A stretch of 64,000 nucleotides of DNA from CADEDV01 sp964596345 (GCA_964596345.1 CAZQSZ010000001.1:744001-808000); one strand, 5' to 3'. Positions 50,522-59,919 are shown, counted from the first letter of the stretch. The notes: generated by a model from the letters alone, not told the origin. Program-made: numbers and translations.

Positions 50522-50529
50522 CAAAGATA
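50522..50529 (-). promoter_or_regulatory. TATCTTTG box 5 nt before the phosphatase start
   Basis: Exact TAnnTTTG match on the minus strand, separated by CAGGC from the ATG. No -33 element is seen. Confidence 0.4.
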
Positions 50530-50630
50530 AGGAGGCCGGGGCATGGTTGCTAGGGGTATTACAACAGTGCTTTAACTAATAACATATGGAATCAATGGTT
50601 GAACAGCATCTCATAATCAAACACAGCACC

Positions 50631-51473
50631 ATGACAAACAAAGAGATCCTGCAATCAGATATGCTCGACATTTTGTTCGAAAAAAGAAATAAAGCTTATG
50701 GAGCTTATGCCCTGCGCCGCGGTTACGATCAGCGTATGCTGCTGGCACTTGGTTCAGGATTGGCCATCATTTTTTCTGTCGTACTCTTTACTATTATTGG
50801 CGGGAATAATGATATGCCCAATGATTCTTTACCAGCGAAACAAATAATTACGGTGCAAACGATTGAAATACCGGCAGAACCTGAAAAACCCAAAGAGCCG
50901 GAGAAACCTAAGGAAAAACCTGCTGCCCCGAAAGTCATAAAGCAGGTAGCTACCGTAAAGAATACAACGAACATTAAGATCGAACCGGATAAGATTGTAA
51001 AGACTATTGAAATGCCAGCAATAACTGATCTGAAAGACAAGCAGACAGGTACTGAGAATATTGCCGGCGAAAAACCAGGCAATATTGCTATCGTAACAGA
51101 AAAACCTGCAAATACCGGCAATGGTGAAGGCAAGGGAACTGGAACAGAAAAGCAAAGCGATTTCATCATCAATGAAAGGGCTCCTGAATTTCCCGGTGGT
51201 GAAGAAGCCCTGGCTCGTTTTTTATCCCGGAACCTGAATACGCCGGAAGAGCTAGAGGCCGGGCAGAAAAAAGCAGTCAGAATCAGGTTTACGGTCGGTA
51301 GTGATGGTACTATTTCTTTAATGGAGATCGTGCAAACAGGGGGTGATATGTTTGATAAAGAAGTGGTGAGGGTCTGTAAGAAAATGCCCCGCTGGAAACC
51401 GGCCATTCAAAACGGGGTGCATGTACCTGTGAGCTATGTGCTGCCGGTAACATTTATCGGCACAGAACAGTAA
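50631..51473 (+). CDS. tonB: Energy transducer TonB
   Basis: A 280-residue inner-membrane protein that carries proton-motive energy to outer-membrane receptors such as SusC. The start MTNKEILQSDMLDILFEKRNKAYGAY is the common Bacteroidota opening, so ATG at 50631 is preferred to 50586. One membrane helix (about residues 35-57) is followed by a Pro/Glu/Lys-rich periplasmic linker (about 80-110) and a C-terminal TonB domain (FPGGEEALARFLSRNL, RIRFTVGSDGTI). ExbB/ExbD genes, often upstream, are absent here. Confidence 0.93.
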   Translation: MTNKEILQSDMLDILFEKRNKAYGAYALRRGYDQRMLLALGSGLAIIFSVVLFTIIGGNNDMPNDSLPAKQIITVQTIEIPAEPEKPKEPEKPKEKPAAPKVIKQVATVKNTTNIKIEPDKIVKTIEMPAITDLKDKQTGTENIAGEKPGNIAIVTEKPANTGNGEGKGTGTEKQSDFIINERAPEFPGGEEALARFLSRNLNTPEELEAGQKKAVRIRFTVGSDGTISLMEIVQTGGDMFDKEVVRVCKKMPRWKPAIQNGVHVPVSYVLPVTFIGTEQ

Positions 51474-51509
51474 AAAATCCATAATTTTCAGCCCCTGAAA
51501 AAGAATAAC

Positions 51510-51755
51510 ATGTCAGCAGAAGAATATGAGAAAAAAAGAAGGCAGCAGGTATCCCTGGTCCGCTCTATATTAGATTATCTTGTCGGGATTTCTATTACCG
51601 GGTTTGGTGTATTCATGCTGGTAAGAGACAGGTGGAAACTGGATTTTAATGAAACATTTCCCCCGGGGAAAATTGATAAATTCTTCGGAGCTGTTTGTAT
51701 CGCATATGGTATCTGGCGGATGTACAGGGGTTATAAGAAAAATTATTTCAGATGA
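51510..51755 (+). CDS. Small membrane protein
   Basis: An 81-residue protein with a basic N-terminus and two probable membrane segments (about residues 22-42 and 58-74) joined by a hydrophilic loop. It sits between tonB and the PstS-like gene and overlaps the latter by 4 bp, which supports real translation and co-expression. Function unknown. Confidence 0.8.
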   Translation: MSAEEYEKKRRQQVSLVRSILDYLVGISITGFGVFMLVRDRWKLDFNETFPPGKIDKFFGAVCIAYGIWRMYRGYKKNYFR

Positions 51756-52687
51756 TCAGAAGATGGGTTAGTTTTTTTTTGTTTGCATGTGCCTGCGGGT
51801 TGATGATGGCAGGCTGCAAATCCTATGATGAACAGGAAAGGGAACTTCCGGATACCTATAAAAGAGGAACGATCAGGGTTAGTGCGGATGAATCATTCAA
51901 ACCCATCATTGATGCGCAGGTGCAGGTGTATGAATCCAATTACCCGGGAACAAAGATCATTGTAGATTATAAACCGGAGGCAGATTGTTTACGGGATTTG
52001 CTGGTGGATAGTGTAAGGATGGTGATTGCCACCCGCAAGTCAAGTGTAGGAGAAAAAGAAGCGGTGTCAGATTCTTTGAAAATTGGCCTGGAAGACCTTA
52101 TAGTGGCCAGGGATGCAGTGGCGGTGATCGTGAACCCGCAAAGTGAGGACTCTTTTTTCACCATGAATGAGATCAAAGCGATACTCCGGGGCAATTTTAA
52201 TAAAAATTTAATTCCTGTATTTGACGGGGTAAAAGCAACCAGTACCATACGTTTTATCATCGATTCTATATTACATGGAGATACACTTACGAGTAAGGCT
52301 ATGGCTGCCCGGTCCAGCGAAGAAGTGATCGATTATATCGCAAAGACGCCAGGGGCAGTTGGTTTTATCGGGGTGAGCTGGGTTGGCAATAAAGATGATG
52401 CTGCTCAATTAGGCTTTTTGAAAAAGGTGAAATTGGTTAATATAGAAAGTGCATACCTGCCTGGGAAATACGTGTTGCCCTACCAGGTCAACATTTATGA
52501 TGGGAATTACCCCATGGTACGGGATTTGGTTTATATACTGAAGGAAAGGCACAAAGGACTGGGACATGGATTTGGCGATTTTATGGGGGGAGAGAAGGGG
52601 CAACTGATTTTTAAAAGGGCTTACCTGATGCCGGCATTGCGGGATTTTATTTTGCGCAAGGCAGAATTAAGGGACGACGGGCTGTAA
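51752..52687 (+). CDS. PstS-like substrate-binding lipoprotein
   Basis: A 311-residue protein with lipoprotein signal ending MMAGC (Cys at residue 22). The mature part resembles phosphate-type periplasmic binding proteins: TIRVSADESFKPIIDAQVQVYES, a middle DAVAVIVNP and TPGAVGFIGVSWVG. No ABC permease genes are nearby; in Bacteroidota this protein is commonly found next to tonB and a TPR gene rather than with pstCAB (from memory). It may sense or bind phosphate-like ligands for the TonB system. Confidence 0.85.
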   Translation: MIRRWVSFFLFACACGLMMAGCKSYDEQERELPDTYKRGTIRVSADESFKPIIDAQVQVYESNYPGTKIIVDYKPEADCLRDLLVDSVRMVIATRKSSVGEKEAVSDSLKIGLEDLIVARDAVAVIVNPQSEDSFFTMNEIKAILRGNFNKNLIPVFDGVKATSTIRFIIDSILHGDTLTSKAMAARSSEEVIDYIAKTPGAVGFIGVSWVGNKDDAAQLGFLKKVKLVNIESAYLPGKYVLPYQVNIYDGNYPMVRDLVYILKERHKGLGHGFGDFMGGEKGQLIFKRAYLMPALRDFILRKAELRDDGL

Positions 52688-52741
52688 AAAGAAATGTACA
52701 AGTAATTATATTTACAACTCTTTAAAGTAAAAGAAAAGAAA

Positions 52742-54484
52742 ATGAAGAAAACCGTAATGATTGCAGTGATTGGCTTCCTGTCGGCAGCCGGTCTGAAAGC
52801 ACAAACCCTGCAGGAAGGTATCAACCACCTGTATGCGGACCGTTTCAAGAGTGCTGTGAGTGTTTTTGAAAAATTGCTCGCCGCTAATCCCAATAATATT
52901 GACGCTACCTACTGGTTAGGCCAGACCTACCTGGACATGGATAAAAATGATCAGGCCCGCCAGCTGTATGATAAAGCACTTACGGCAAGCTCCAATGCCC
53001 CGTTGATACTGGTGGGAAGAGGTCATGTGGACCTGCTGGATAAAAAAACAGCAGATGCCCGCCAGAAATTTGAGACGGCCATTACCATGACACGCACCAA
53101 AAAAGGGGATGATCCTGTTATCCTGAACGCCGTGGGCCGTGCCAACGTGGATGCCAAAGAAGGAGACCTGGCGTATGCAGTGGCAAAGCTGGAAGATGCA
53201 GTTAAAAGAGATGATAAAAATGCTGAGATCTACCTGAACCTGGGTAACGCTTATCGTAAGGCAAGACCGGGTGAGGGTGGCGGACAGGCGTTTCAAAACT
53301 ATAGAAAGGCACTGGATGTAAACCCCAATTTTGCGGTGGCTTATGTAAGGCTGGCTAAATTATTTGAAGCGCAAAGAAATGGTGAATTGTACCTCGAGAA
53401 CCTTAACAAGGCGGTGGAAGTTGATACGAAGTTTTCCCTCGGTTATTACGAATTATTCTACTATTATTTTTTCCGGCAGAAATATGAAGATGCAGAAGGT
53501 CACCTGAAAAAATTTATTGATAGTAAGCAGCCCGAAACCTATACTGAAGATCAGCGTATGTATGCGGAGCTTTGCTGGGCCCGTAAGGATTACACCTGCG
53601 CTATCAGCAAAGCAGAAAATATAATTACGGAGATGGGAGAACAAACCAAACCCAAAGTACTGAAGCTGCTGGCTGACTCGTATTTGCAAAAAGGAGATTT
53701 TGAAAATGCAAAAAAATATGTTGACTGGTATTTCAGAAGAGAAAAGCCTGATGAGTTAATTGCATTTGACTATGAATTGAAAGCGGATATTTATTCAAAA
53801 ATACCCGGCCAGGAAGAGGCTTTATATGCTATCTATCTTGAAGGAGTAAGGGTTGATACAATTGTGGACAATAAAGTTGATATTTTAAAGAAAGCAGCTG
53901 CCTACTTCAAAGAAAAAGGCCAGCGGGACAAAGAAGGAGATATGTGGGCTAAACTGGTGGAAATAAAACCCAAACCAACCCTGACCGATTATTTTGAGGC
54001 GGCCCGTTCTTATTATTTTGGCAAGAAATATCCTCAATCCCGGGATTTCGCTCTGCAAATGATCGAAAAATATCCTGCAGAGAGTTTTGGTTATGACTGG
54101 GCATATAATAACAGCCAGGTTATTGATACCGTGAAAAAAGACAGTATTGCTGTTCCGGACGCATTGAAGTTGTTTGAATTTGCCCAGAAGGATACAGTGA
54201 AATTCAAAGCTCAATATATTAAGACAGCCCGTTTCCTTGCGGTTTATTATACCAATGATGCCAAGGATAAGGATAAGGCACTCGAATTTTTGAAGAAGTG
54301 GCAGGAAGCTGATGTGGTCAATGCACCTACTATTCAGCAGTACATTGACCAGTTGCAAAAATCACCTGCGGCAAAACCTGGGACGCCAAGAGGTAATGCA
54401 CAACCTCCCCGCCAGGGAACAGCCCCTAAACCAACAACAAAACCAGCAACAACTACTAACAAAGTAGCCGCTGTAAAGAAATAA
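52742..54484 (+). CDS. Exported tetratricopeptide repeat protein
   Basis: A 580-residue protein with signal peptide MKKTVMIAVIGFLSAAGLKAQ. Several TPR units are visible from about residue 25 to 330 (for example NNIDATYWLGQTYLDMDKNDQARQ region, AEIYLNLGNAYRKARPG, FAVAYVRLAKLFEAQ), followed by a long helical part and a low-complexity Pro/Thr/Lys tail (about 540-580). It is 54 bp after the PstS-like gene and ends at a terminator, closing the tonB cluster. A scaffolding role is inference. Confidence 0.88.
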   Translation: MKKTVMIAVIGFLSAAGLKAQTLQEGINHLYADRFKSAVSVFEKLLAANPNNIDATYWLGQTYLDMDKNDQARQLYDKALTASSNAPLILVGRGHVDLLDKKTADARQKFETAITMTRTKKGDDPVILNAVGRANVDAKEGDLAYAVAKLEDAVKRDDKNAEIYLNLGNAYRKARPGEGGGQAFQNYRKALDVNPNFAVAYVRLAKLFEAQRNGELYLENLNKAVEVDTKFSLGYYELFYYYFFRQKYEDAEGHLKKFIDSKQPETYTEDQRMYAELCWARKDYTCAISKAENIITEMGEQTKPKVLKLLADSYLQKGDFENAKKYVDWYFRREKPDELIAFDYELKADIYSKIPGQEEALYAIYLEGVRVDTIVDNKVDILKKAAAYFKEKGQRDKEGDMWAKLVEIKPKPTLTDYFEAARSYYFGKKYPQSRDFALQMIEKYPAESFGYDWAYNNSQVIDTVKKDSIAVPDALKLFEFAQKDTVKFKAQYIKTARFLAVYYTNDAKDKDKALEFLKKWQEADVVNAPTIQQYIDQLQKSPAAKPGTPRGNAQPPRQGTAPKPTTKPATTTNKVAAVKK

Positions 54485-54509
54485 AACTCGGTTTTCTTCT
54501 TTTACTTTT

Positions 54510-54546
54510 AGAATCCCTTGCCCTTGTGGCGGGGGATTCTTGTTTT
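54510..54546 (+). terminator. Terminator after the TPR gene
   Basis: Stem AGAATCCC/GGGATTCT (54510-54517 with 54533-54540), followed by TTGTTTT. It separates the tonB cluster from the nuo operon. Confidence 0.82.
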
Positions 54547-54601
54547 CGCTGGCTTTCAGTATTCTAATTATATTTTATCAGGTAATTTGAGGTGGCCGTC
54601 T

Positions 54602-54609
54602 TATTTTTG
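54602..54609 (+). promoter_or_regulatory. -7 box TATTTTTG of the nuo operon
   Basis: Exact TAnnTTTG match 17 nt before the nuoA start. A TTTG lies 12 nt upstream, too close for a standard -33. Confidence 0.45.
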
Positions 54610-54626
54610 CCCGAAGAGAAAAACCT

Positions 54627-55022
54627 ATGTTCCATTTGCTCCAGACAGGCCTTAATTCCACCGACGCCGGCTCTTACCTTCCGGTTGGTATCCAAATTTT
54701 GATTGCGGTAGGGCTGGTCGCTTTCCTGATGTTTGCCACCCATATGCTGGGTCCCAAAAGAAAGACAACGGATAAGCTGCAGAATTTTGCCAGTGGTATT
54801 GAAAGCCATGGTGATGCCCGCCAGCCGATGGCGATCAAGTATTTCCTGACAGCGATCCTTTTTGTGTTGTTTGATGTGGAAGTGATCTTTTTCTATCCCT
54901 ATGCTGTGAATTTCAGGGAGCTGGGCTGGAATGGGTTCTGGGCGGTGTTGATGTTTGTAGGCTTTTTCCTTTGTGGGTTCACCTATATCATTAAAAAAGG
55001 TGCGCTGAAGTGGGAAGACTGA
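54627..55022 (+). CDS. nuoA: NADH-quinone oxidoreductase subunit A
   Basis: A 131-residue membrane subunit of complex I with three helices. The conserved GPKRKTTDKLQNFASGIE and the acidic helix segment FVLFDVEVIFFYPYA are present. First gene of the operon. Confidence 0.96.
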   Translation: MFHLLQTGLNSTDAGSYLPVGIQILIAVGLVAFLMFATHMLGPKRKTTDKLQNFASGIESHGDARQPMAIKYFLTAILFVLFDVEVIFFYPYAVNFRELGWNGFWAVLMFVGFFLCGFTYIIKKGALKWED

Positions 55023-55133
55023 TCTGTGGCTGTGCAAATTTGAGAATGTGAAAATGAAACTTAAGGAGGAGTTGGGTTGTTATAAAGATTAAATTTTCTG
55101 TTTGCACGATTATCAAACTTTCAAATTGTAATT

Positions 55134-55718
55134 ATGTCCCGTCCCGTATCATATAATCTTATCAAAAAGCCCCTGGAAGCAGATATCAGCATTGTTGATA
55201 TGCCCGATGGCAGCATGGGCGAAGGTTTTTTTGCAACCTCACTGGATAAAGTGATTGGCCTGGCCCGCAAGAACTCCATTTGGCCTTTACCGTTTGCCAC
55301 TTCCTGTTGTGGTATCGAATTCATGGCTACCATGGGCTCACATTATGACCTGGCCCGTTTTGGCTCTGAAAGGGTGGGATTTTCTCCCCGGCAGTGTGAT
55401 TTACTTATGGTAATGGGAACCATTGCTAAAAAAATGGGTCCGGTGGTGAAACAGGTGTATTTACAAATGGCCGAACCCAGGTGGGTAATGGCGGTAGGTG
55501 CCTGCGCCAGCAGTGGAGGTATATTTGATACATACAGTGTACTGCAGGGAATTGACCAGGTGATACCGGTGGATGTATATGTACCGGGTTGTCCGCCAAG
55601 ACCGGAAGCAATCATAGATGGCGTTCTCAGAATACAGGACCTGGTGGGAAAAGAAAGCCTTAGAAGAAGAAATGGTGAGCAATACAAAGGATTATTAGAA
55701 AGTTACGGTATACAATAG
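55134..55718 (+). CDS. nuoB: NADH-quinone oxidoreductase subunit B
   Basis: A 194-residue peripheral subunit carrying the terminal 4Fe-4S cluster N2. Cluster cysteines are in TSCCGIEFMA, VGACASSGG and VPGCPPRPEA. The 111-bp gap after nuoA holds an AT-rich leader with no clear promoter. Confidence 0.97.
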   Translation: MSRPVSYNLIKKPLEADISIVDMPDGSMGEGFFATSLDKVIGLARKNSIWPLPFATSCCGIEFMATMGSHYDLARFGSERVGFSPRQCDLLMVMGTIAKKMGPVVKQVYLQMAEPRWVMAVGACASSGGIFDTYSVLQGIDQVIPVDVYVPGCPPRPEAIIDGVLRIQDLVGKESLRRRNGEQYKGLLESYGIQ

Positions 55719-55754
55719 GCAGCGCTGCCAATTTGATAATTTGACAATGGAGTA

Positions 55755-56273
55755 ATGGCAATAACGAACGACATAATCAAACAACGGCTGGTTGAGAAAT
55801 TTGGCGAACAGGTGACCGGTTTTGAAGAACCTTACGGCATGCTCAGCTTTGAAGCGCCGAAGGAGCTGAACCTGAAAGTACTCAACTTCCTGTACGATGA
55901 TGAGGAACTAAAGTTCCGTTTTATGACAGACCTTACGGGTGTACATTACCCGGACCAGGCGGGCAGGGAACTGGCGGTTGTTTACCATCTCCATAACCTG
56001 GTGGATAATATCCGCATCCGTTTCAAAGTATTTACTGATATCAATAAGCCTGATATATATACTGCATCCGGACTGTTTTCAGCAGCCAACTGGATGGAGA
56101 GAGAAACCTATGATTTTTTTGGGGTGAACTTTGTCGGTCATCCCAACCTGAAGCGGATACTGAACGTGGAGGAAATGGATTATTTCCCGCTGCGTAAAGA
56201 GTTTCCGTTGGAAGACCAGACGAGGATTGATAAGGATGATGAGATGTTTGGAAGGGGAGGAACAATTAATTAA
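55755..56273 (+). CDS. nuoC: NADH-quinone oxidoreductase subunit C
   Basis: A 172-residue 30-kDa-type subunit of the complex I connecting module. The signature ERETYDFFGVNFVGHPNLKR is present, and the tail FPLEDQTRIDKDDE is typical. NuoC and NuoD are separate genes, not fused. Confidence 0.95.
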   Translation: MAITNDIIKQRLVEKFGEQVTGFEEPYGMLSFEAPKELNLKVLNFLYDDEELKFRFMTDLTGVHYPDQAGRELAVVYHLHNLVDNIRIRFKVFTDINKPDIYTASGLFSAANWMERETYDFFGVNFVGHPNLKRILNVEEMDYFPLRKEFPLEDQTRIDKDDEMFGRGGTIN

Positions 56274-56352
56274 TGCGGTAATTAGAGAATCTGGGAATCA
56301 ATAGCATTTTTAATTCCCGGGTTGTCCAATTCAAGAATTTTCAAATCGAATC

Positions 56353-57576
56353 ATGTCAGAACATCATATCAAATTACCGGAAGGAAGTATAGAGAAAACC
56401 ACTACCACGCTGAACCTGGGTCCCACCCACCCGGCCACGCATGGGGTGATGCAGAATATACTGGAACTCGATGGTGAACGGATCGTTTCCACCGAGCAGA
56501 CCATTGGATATATTCATCGTGCTTTTGAGAAATTGGCCGAACGCCGTCCGCTGGCACAGATCACCACCCTGACCGACCGGTTGAATTATTGCTCCTCACC
56601 CCTCAATAATATGGGCTGGCACCTGACCTGTGAAAAATTACTGGGTGTGAAAACCCCAAAACGGGTTGACTATCTCCGCATCATCATCATGGAATTGGCA
56701 AGAATTTCAGATCACCTGATCTGTAATTCGATTGTTGGGGTGGATGCCGGTGCATATACCGGGTTCCTCTATGTGATGCAGTATCGTGAACTGATCTATG
56801 AGATATATGAGGAAGTTTGTGGTGCCCGTTTAACAACCAATATAGGCCGGATAGGCGGCTTTGAAAGAAATTTCAATGATATCGCTTTTCAGAAATTAGA
56901 AAAATTCCTTGCAGAATATCCTCGGGTTTTGAAAGAATTTGAGAACCTGTTCCAGCGTAACCGGATCTTTATGGAAAGAACACAGGGTACCGGTGCCATC
57001 AGTGCTGAACGGGCATTGAATTATGGCTTTACAGGTCCTAACCTCAGGGCAGCCGGCGTTGATTATGATGTAAGGGTGCATTCTCCTTACAGCAGTTACG
57101 AAGATTTTCAATTTAATATACCGGTCGGTACCACCGGTGATAACTATGACCGCTGGCTGGTTCGTGAAAAAGAAATGTGGGAGAGTCTCAGCATCATTGA
57201 ACAGGCTTACCAGAAAGTGCAGGAATTCAAAGGAGCTGAAGCTGATGTCTACCATGCCGATGTGCCCGAGTATTATTTGCCCCCCAAAGCTGATGTGTAT
57301 ACCAAGATGGAAGCACTAATCTACCATTTCAAGATCATCATGGGAGAAACCAATATTCCTGCAGGGGAAGTGTATAATTCCATTGAGGCTGGTAACGGGG
57401 AATTGGGTTTTTACCTGATCAGTGACGGCGGACGAACACCGTACCGGTTGCATTTCCGCAGGCCTTGTTTTGTGTATTACCAGGCATACGAAGAACTGAT
57501 CAAAGGATCCATGCTGAGTGATGCGATCATGACCATGAGTAGTTTGAACCTGATAGCAGGAGAATTAGATGCCTAA
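56353..57576 (+). CDS. nuoD: NADH-quinone oxidoreductase subunit D
   Basis: A 407-residue subunit forming part of the quinone-binding pocket, related to NiFe hydrogenase large subunits. LNLGPTHPATHGV at the N-terminus carries the quinone-site His; IGYIHRAFEKLAE and the late LGFYLISDGGRTPYRLHFRRPCF are canonical. Confidence 0.97.
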   Translation: MSEHHIKLPEGSIEKTTTTLNLGPTHPATHGVMQNILELDGERIVSTEQTIGYIHRAFEKLAERRPLAQITTLTDRLNYCSSPLNNMGWHLTCEKLLGVKTPKRVDYLRIIIMELARISDHLICNSIVGVDAGAYTGFLYVMQYRELIYEIYEEVCGARLTTNIGRIGGFERNFNDIAFQKLEKFLAEYPRVLKEFENLFQRNRIFMERTQGTGAISAERALNYGFTGPNLRAAGVDYDVRVHSPYSSYEDFQFNIPVGTTGDNYDRWLVREKEMWESLSIIEQAYQKVQEFKGAEADVYHADVPEYYLPPKADVYTKMEALIYHFKIIMGETNIPAGEVYNSIEAGNGELGFYLISDGGRTPYRLHFRRPCFVYYQAYEELIKGSMLSDAIMTMSSLNLIAGELDA

Positions 57577-57588
57577 ACAAATTTGATA

Positions 57589-58086
57589 ATGAAATTTTCA
57601 GACGATAAATTAAAAGAGGTACAGCAGATCATTGAACGCTACCCGAAGGGAAAGCAGAAGAGTGCTGTTATTCCTGTGCTGCACCTGGCCCAGGAAGAAT
57701 TTGGTGGCTGGCTGAGTGCAGAAACAATGGACTATGTGGCTTCTTTGCTGAGTATTGAACCCATTGAAGTGTATGAAGTGGCGACTTTCTACAGCATGTA
57801 CAACCTGAAGCCGGTGGGTAAATATATGTTTGAAGTATGCCAGACCGGTCCCTGTATGCTGAATGGCAGTGACAATATCGTGAAATATATCTATGATAAA
57901 CTGGGCATTAAACCCGGGGAAACAACGGCTGACGGATTGTTTACATTAAAAACGGTAGAGTGCCTGGGCGCCTGCGGTTATGCACCGATGATGCAGCTGG
58001 GAAAACACTACCGGGAGCATCTGACCAAAGAAAAAATTGATGCGATCGTGGACGAGTGCAGGAAAAATGCGGCCAGCAGTAATTAA
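57589..58086 (+). CDS. nuoE: NADH-quinone oxidoreductase subunit E
   Basis: A 165-residue thioredoxin-fold subunit with 2Fe-2S cluster N1a. Cysteines are in CQTGPCMLNG and ECLGACGYAP. ATG at 57589 is preferred over an in-frame TTG at 57583. The next gene starts 3 bp after its stop. Confidence 0.96.
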   Translation: MKFSDDKLKEVQQIIERYPKGKQKSAVIPVLHLAQEEFGGWLSAETMDYVASLLSIEPIEVYEVATFYSMYNLKPVGKYMFEVCQTGPCMLNGSDNIVKYIYDKLGIKPGETTADGLFTLKTVECLGACGYAPMMQLGKHYREHLTKEKIDAIVDECRKNAASSN

Positions 58087-58089
58087 GCA

Positions 58090-58509
58090 ATGAGAGGAAT
58101 AGTAACGATAGTATTGTTCTTTACAAGCCTGGTGGTGGTCGCACAAACAGCAGACGAGAAGCTGGTGACAACGATAAAAGAATTTCACCAGGCTCTGGTG
58201 AAGAAGAATACGGTTTCAATCATCCAGCAAACAGATAACGCAGTGAGCTATGGACATAGCAACGGCTGGGTGGAAACCAAAGCAGAGATGATCAATAACC
58301 TGGAAACAGGCTATTTGACCTACAGGAGTTTTAAAGAAGACAGCCTGCAGGTAATAATAAACGGGAATGTGGCGCATGCAAGGTTTATAGCGGATATTGA
58401 AGCCACATTAAACCAGAAGGATAGCCAGTTTCACCTGAAAGTGCTGGAAGTATGGGTGAAGAAAGGAAAACGTTGGTTATTGTTTGCGAGACAAGCGGTG
58501 AAAGGATAA
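58090..58509 (+). CDS. Exported NTF2-like (DUF4440) protein inside the nuo operon
   Basis: A 139-residue protein with signal peptide MRGIVTIVLFFTSLVVVAQ and a SnoaL/NTF2-like fold (ADEKLVTTIKEFHQALVKKNTVSI opening, C-terminal LKVLEVWVKKGKRWLLFARQAVK). DUF4440 proteins have varied or unknown roles. It lies 3 bp after nuoE and 51 bp before nuoF on the same strand, so it must be co-transcribed with complex I. It is not a known complex I subunit and is directed out of the cytoplasm. Confidence 0.85.
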   Translation: MRGIVTIVLFFTSLVVVAQTADEKLVTTIKEFHQALVKKNTVSIIQQTDNAVSYGHSNGWVETKAEMINNLETGYLTYRSFKEDSLQVIINGNVAHARFIADIEATLNQKDSQFHLKVLEVWVKKGKRWLLFARQAVKG

Positions 58510-58560
58510 TTGATTTAAAAAACAGGAAGGTGTTGGCTTTGGCCTCACTTGACAAGTAAT

Positions 58561-59919
58561 ATGGGAAGAAAATTATTATTAGACAAAGCTCACGTTGAAA
58601 ACATCAGGCTCTATGATGTGTATCGCCGTGAAGGTGGCTACCGCAGCGTGGAGAAGGCCCTGAAAACAATGGTTCCTGATGCGGTAACGGAAGAAGTCAA
58701 GAAAAGCGGCCTCCGTGGCCGTGGTGGTGCTGGTTTTCCAACCGGTATGAAATGGAGTTTCCTGGCTAAACCGGAAGGAGTGCCCCGCTACCTGGTTGTG
58801 AATGCGGATGAATCGGAACCTGGAACCTTCAAAGACCGTTACCTGATGGAATTCATCCCGCATTTATTAATAGAAGGAATGATCGTTTCCTCTTTTGCTT
58901 TGGGTTCCAATACTTCTTATATCTATATCCGTGGTGAATATGCCTGGATCGTTGGCATCCTTGAACAAGCCATACAGGAAGCAAAAAATAATGGCTGGTT
59001 GGGTAAAAATATTTTAGGAACCGGTTTCGATCTTGAAATATATGTGCAGCGGGGTGCCGGTGCTTATATCTGTGGTGAAGAAACGGCCTTGCTGGAATCA
59101 TTAGAAGGAAAAAGAGGTAACCCGAGAATAAAACCTCCCTTCCCGGCGGTAAAAGGATTATATGATTGCCCGACCGTGGTGAACAATGTGGAAACGATAG
59201 CTGCTGTTGTGCCCATCATTAATGAAGGTGGTGAAGAGTATGCAAAAATCGGGGTGGGTAAATCAACCGGCACCAAACTGATCTCTGCCTGTGGTAATAT
59301 TAAGAAGCAGGGGGTATATGAAATTGATATGACGATTTCTGTAGAAGAATTTATCTACAGCGATGAATATTGTGGTGGTATTGCGAATGGAAGAAAGTTG
59401 AAAGCCTGCATTCCCGGTGGATCATCCGTTCCTATTTTACCGGCAAATCTTTTATTAAAGACTGCTAAAGGTGAAACAAGGATGATGAACTATGAAAGTT
59501 TATCCGATGGTGGTTTTGCAACCGGTTCGATGATGGGATCCGGTGGTTTTATCGTAATGGATGAAGACCAGTGCGTGGTGAAGCATACATATACATTGGC
59601 AAGATTCTATCGCCATGAAAGTTGTGGCCAGTGTTCGCCCTGCCGCGAGGGAACCGGCTGGATGGAAAAGATATTATTGAACATAGAAAATGGCAAAGGT
59701 AAACTGAGTGATATTGATCTGCTCTGGGATATTCAGCGGAAAATAGAAGGCAACACGATCTGCCCCTTGGGAGACGCAGCCGCATGGCCGGTAGCGGCAG
59801 CCATCCGTCATTTCCGGGATGAGTTTGAATGGCATGTGAATAACCCGGCAGAATGCCAGCGCAGGAATTATGGATTGATGCATTATGCAGATCCCATCCA
59901 TGTGCCGGTAAGTGCTTAA
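58561..59919 (+). CDS. nuoF: NADH-quinone oxidoreductase subunit F
   Basis: A 452-residue NADH- and FMN-binding subunit. RGRGGAGFPTGMKWSF binds NADH, GAGAYICGEETALLESLEG binds FMN, and the 4Fe-4S N3 cysteines are in CGQCSPCREGTGW and the later TICPLGDAAAWP. ATG at 58561 is preferred over an upstream in-frame TTG at 58549. Confidence 0.97.
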   Translation: MGRKLLLDKAHVENIRLYDVYRREGGYRSVEKALKTMVPDAVTEEVKKSGLRGRGGAGFPTGMKWSFLAKPEGVPRYLVVNADESEPGTFKDRYLMEFIPHLLIEGMIVSSFALGSNTSYIYIRGEYAWIVGILEQAIQEAKNNGWLGKNILGTGFDLEIYVQRGAGAYICGEETALLESLEGKRGNPRIKPPFPAVKGLYDCPTVVNNVETIAAVVPIINEGGEEYAKIGVGKSTGTKLISACGNIKKQGVYEIDMTISVEEFIYSDEYCGGIANGRKLKACIPGGSSVPILPANLLLKTAKGETRMMNYESLSDGGFATGSMMGSGGFIVMDEDQCVVKHTYTLARFYRHESCGQCSPCREGTGWMEKILLNIENGKGKLSDIDLLWDIQRKIEGNTICPLGDAAAWPVAAAIRHFRDEFEWHVNNPAECQRRNYGLMHYADPIHVPVSA

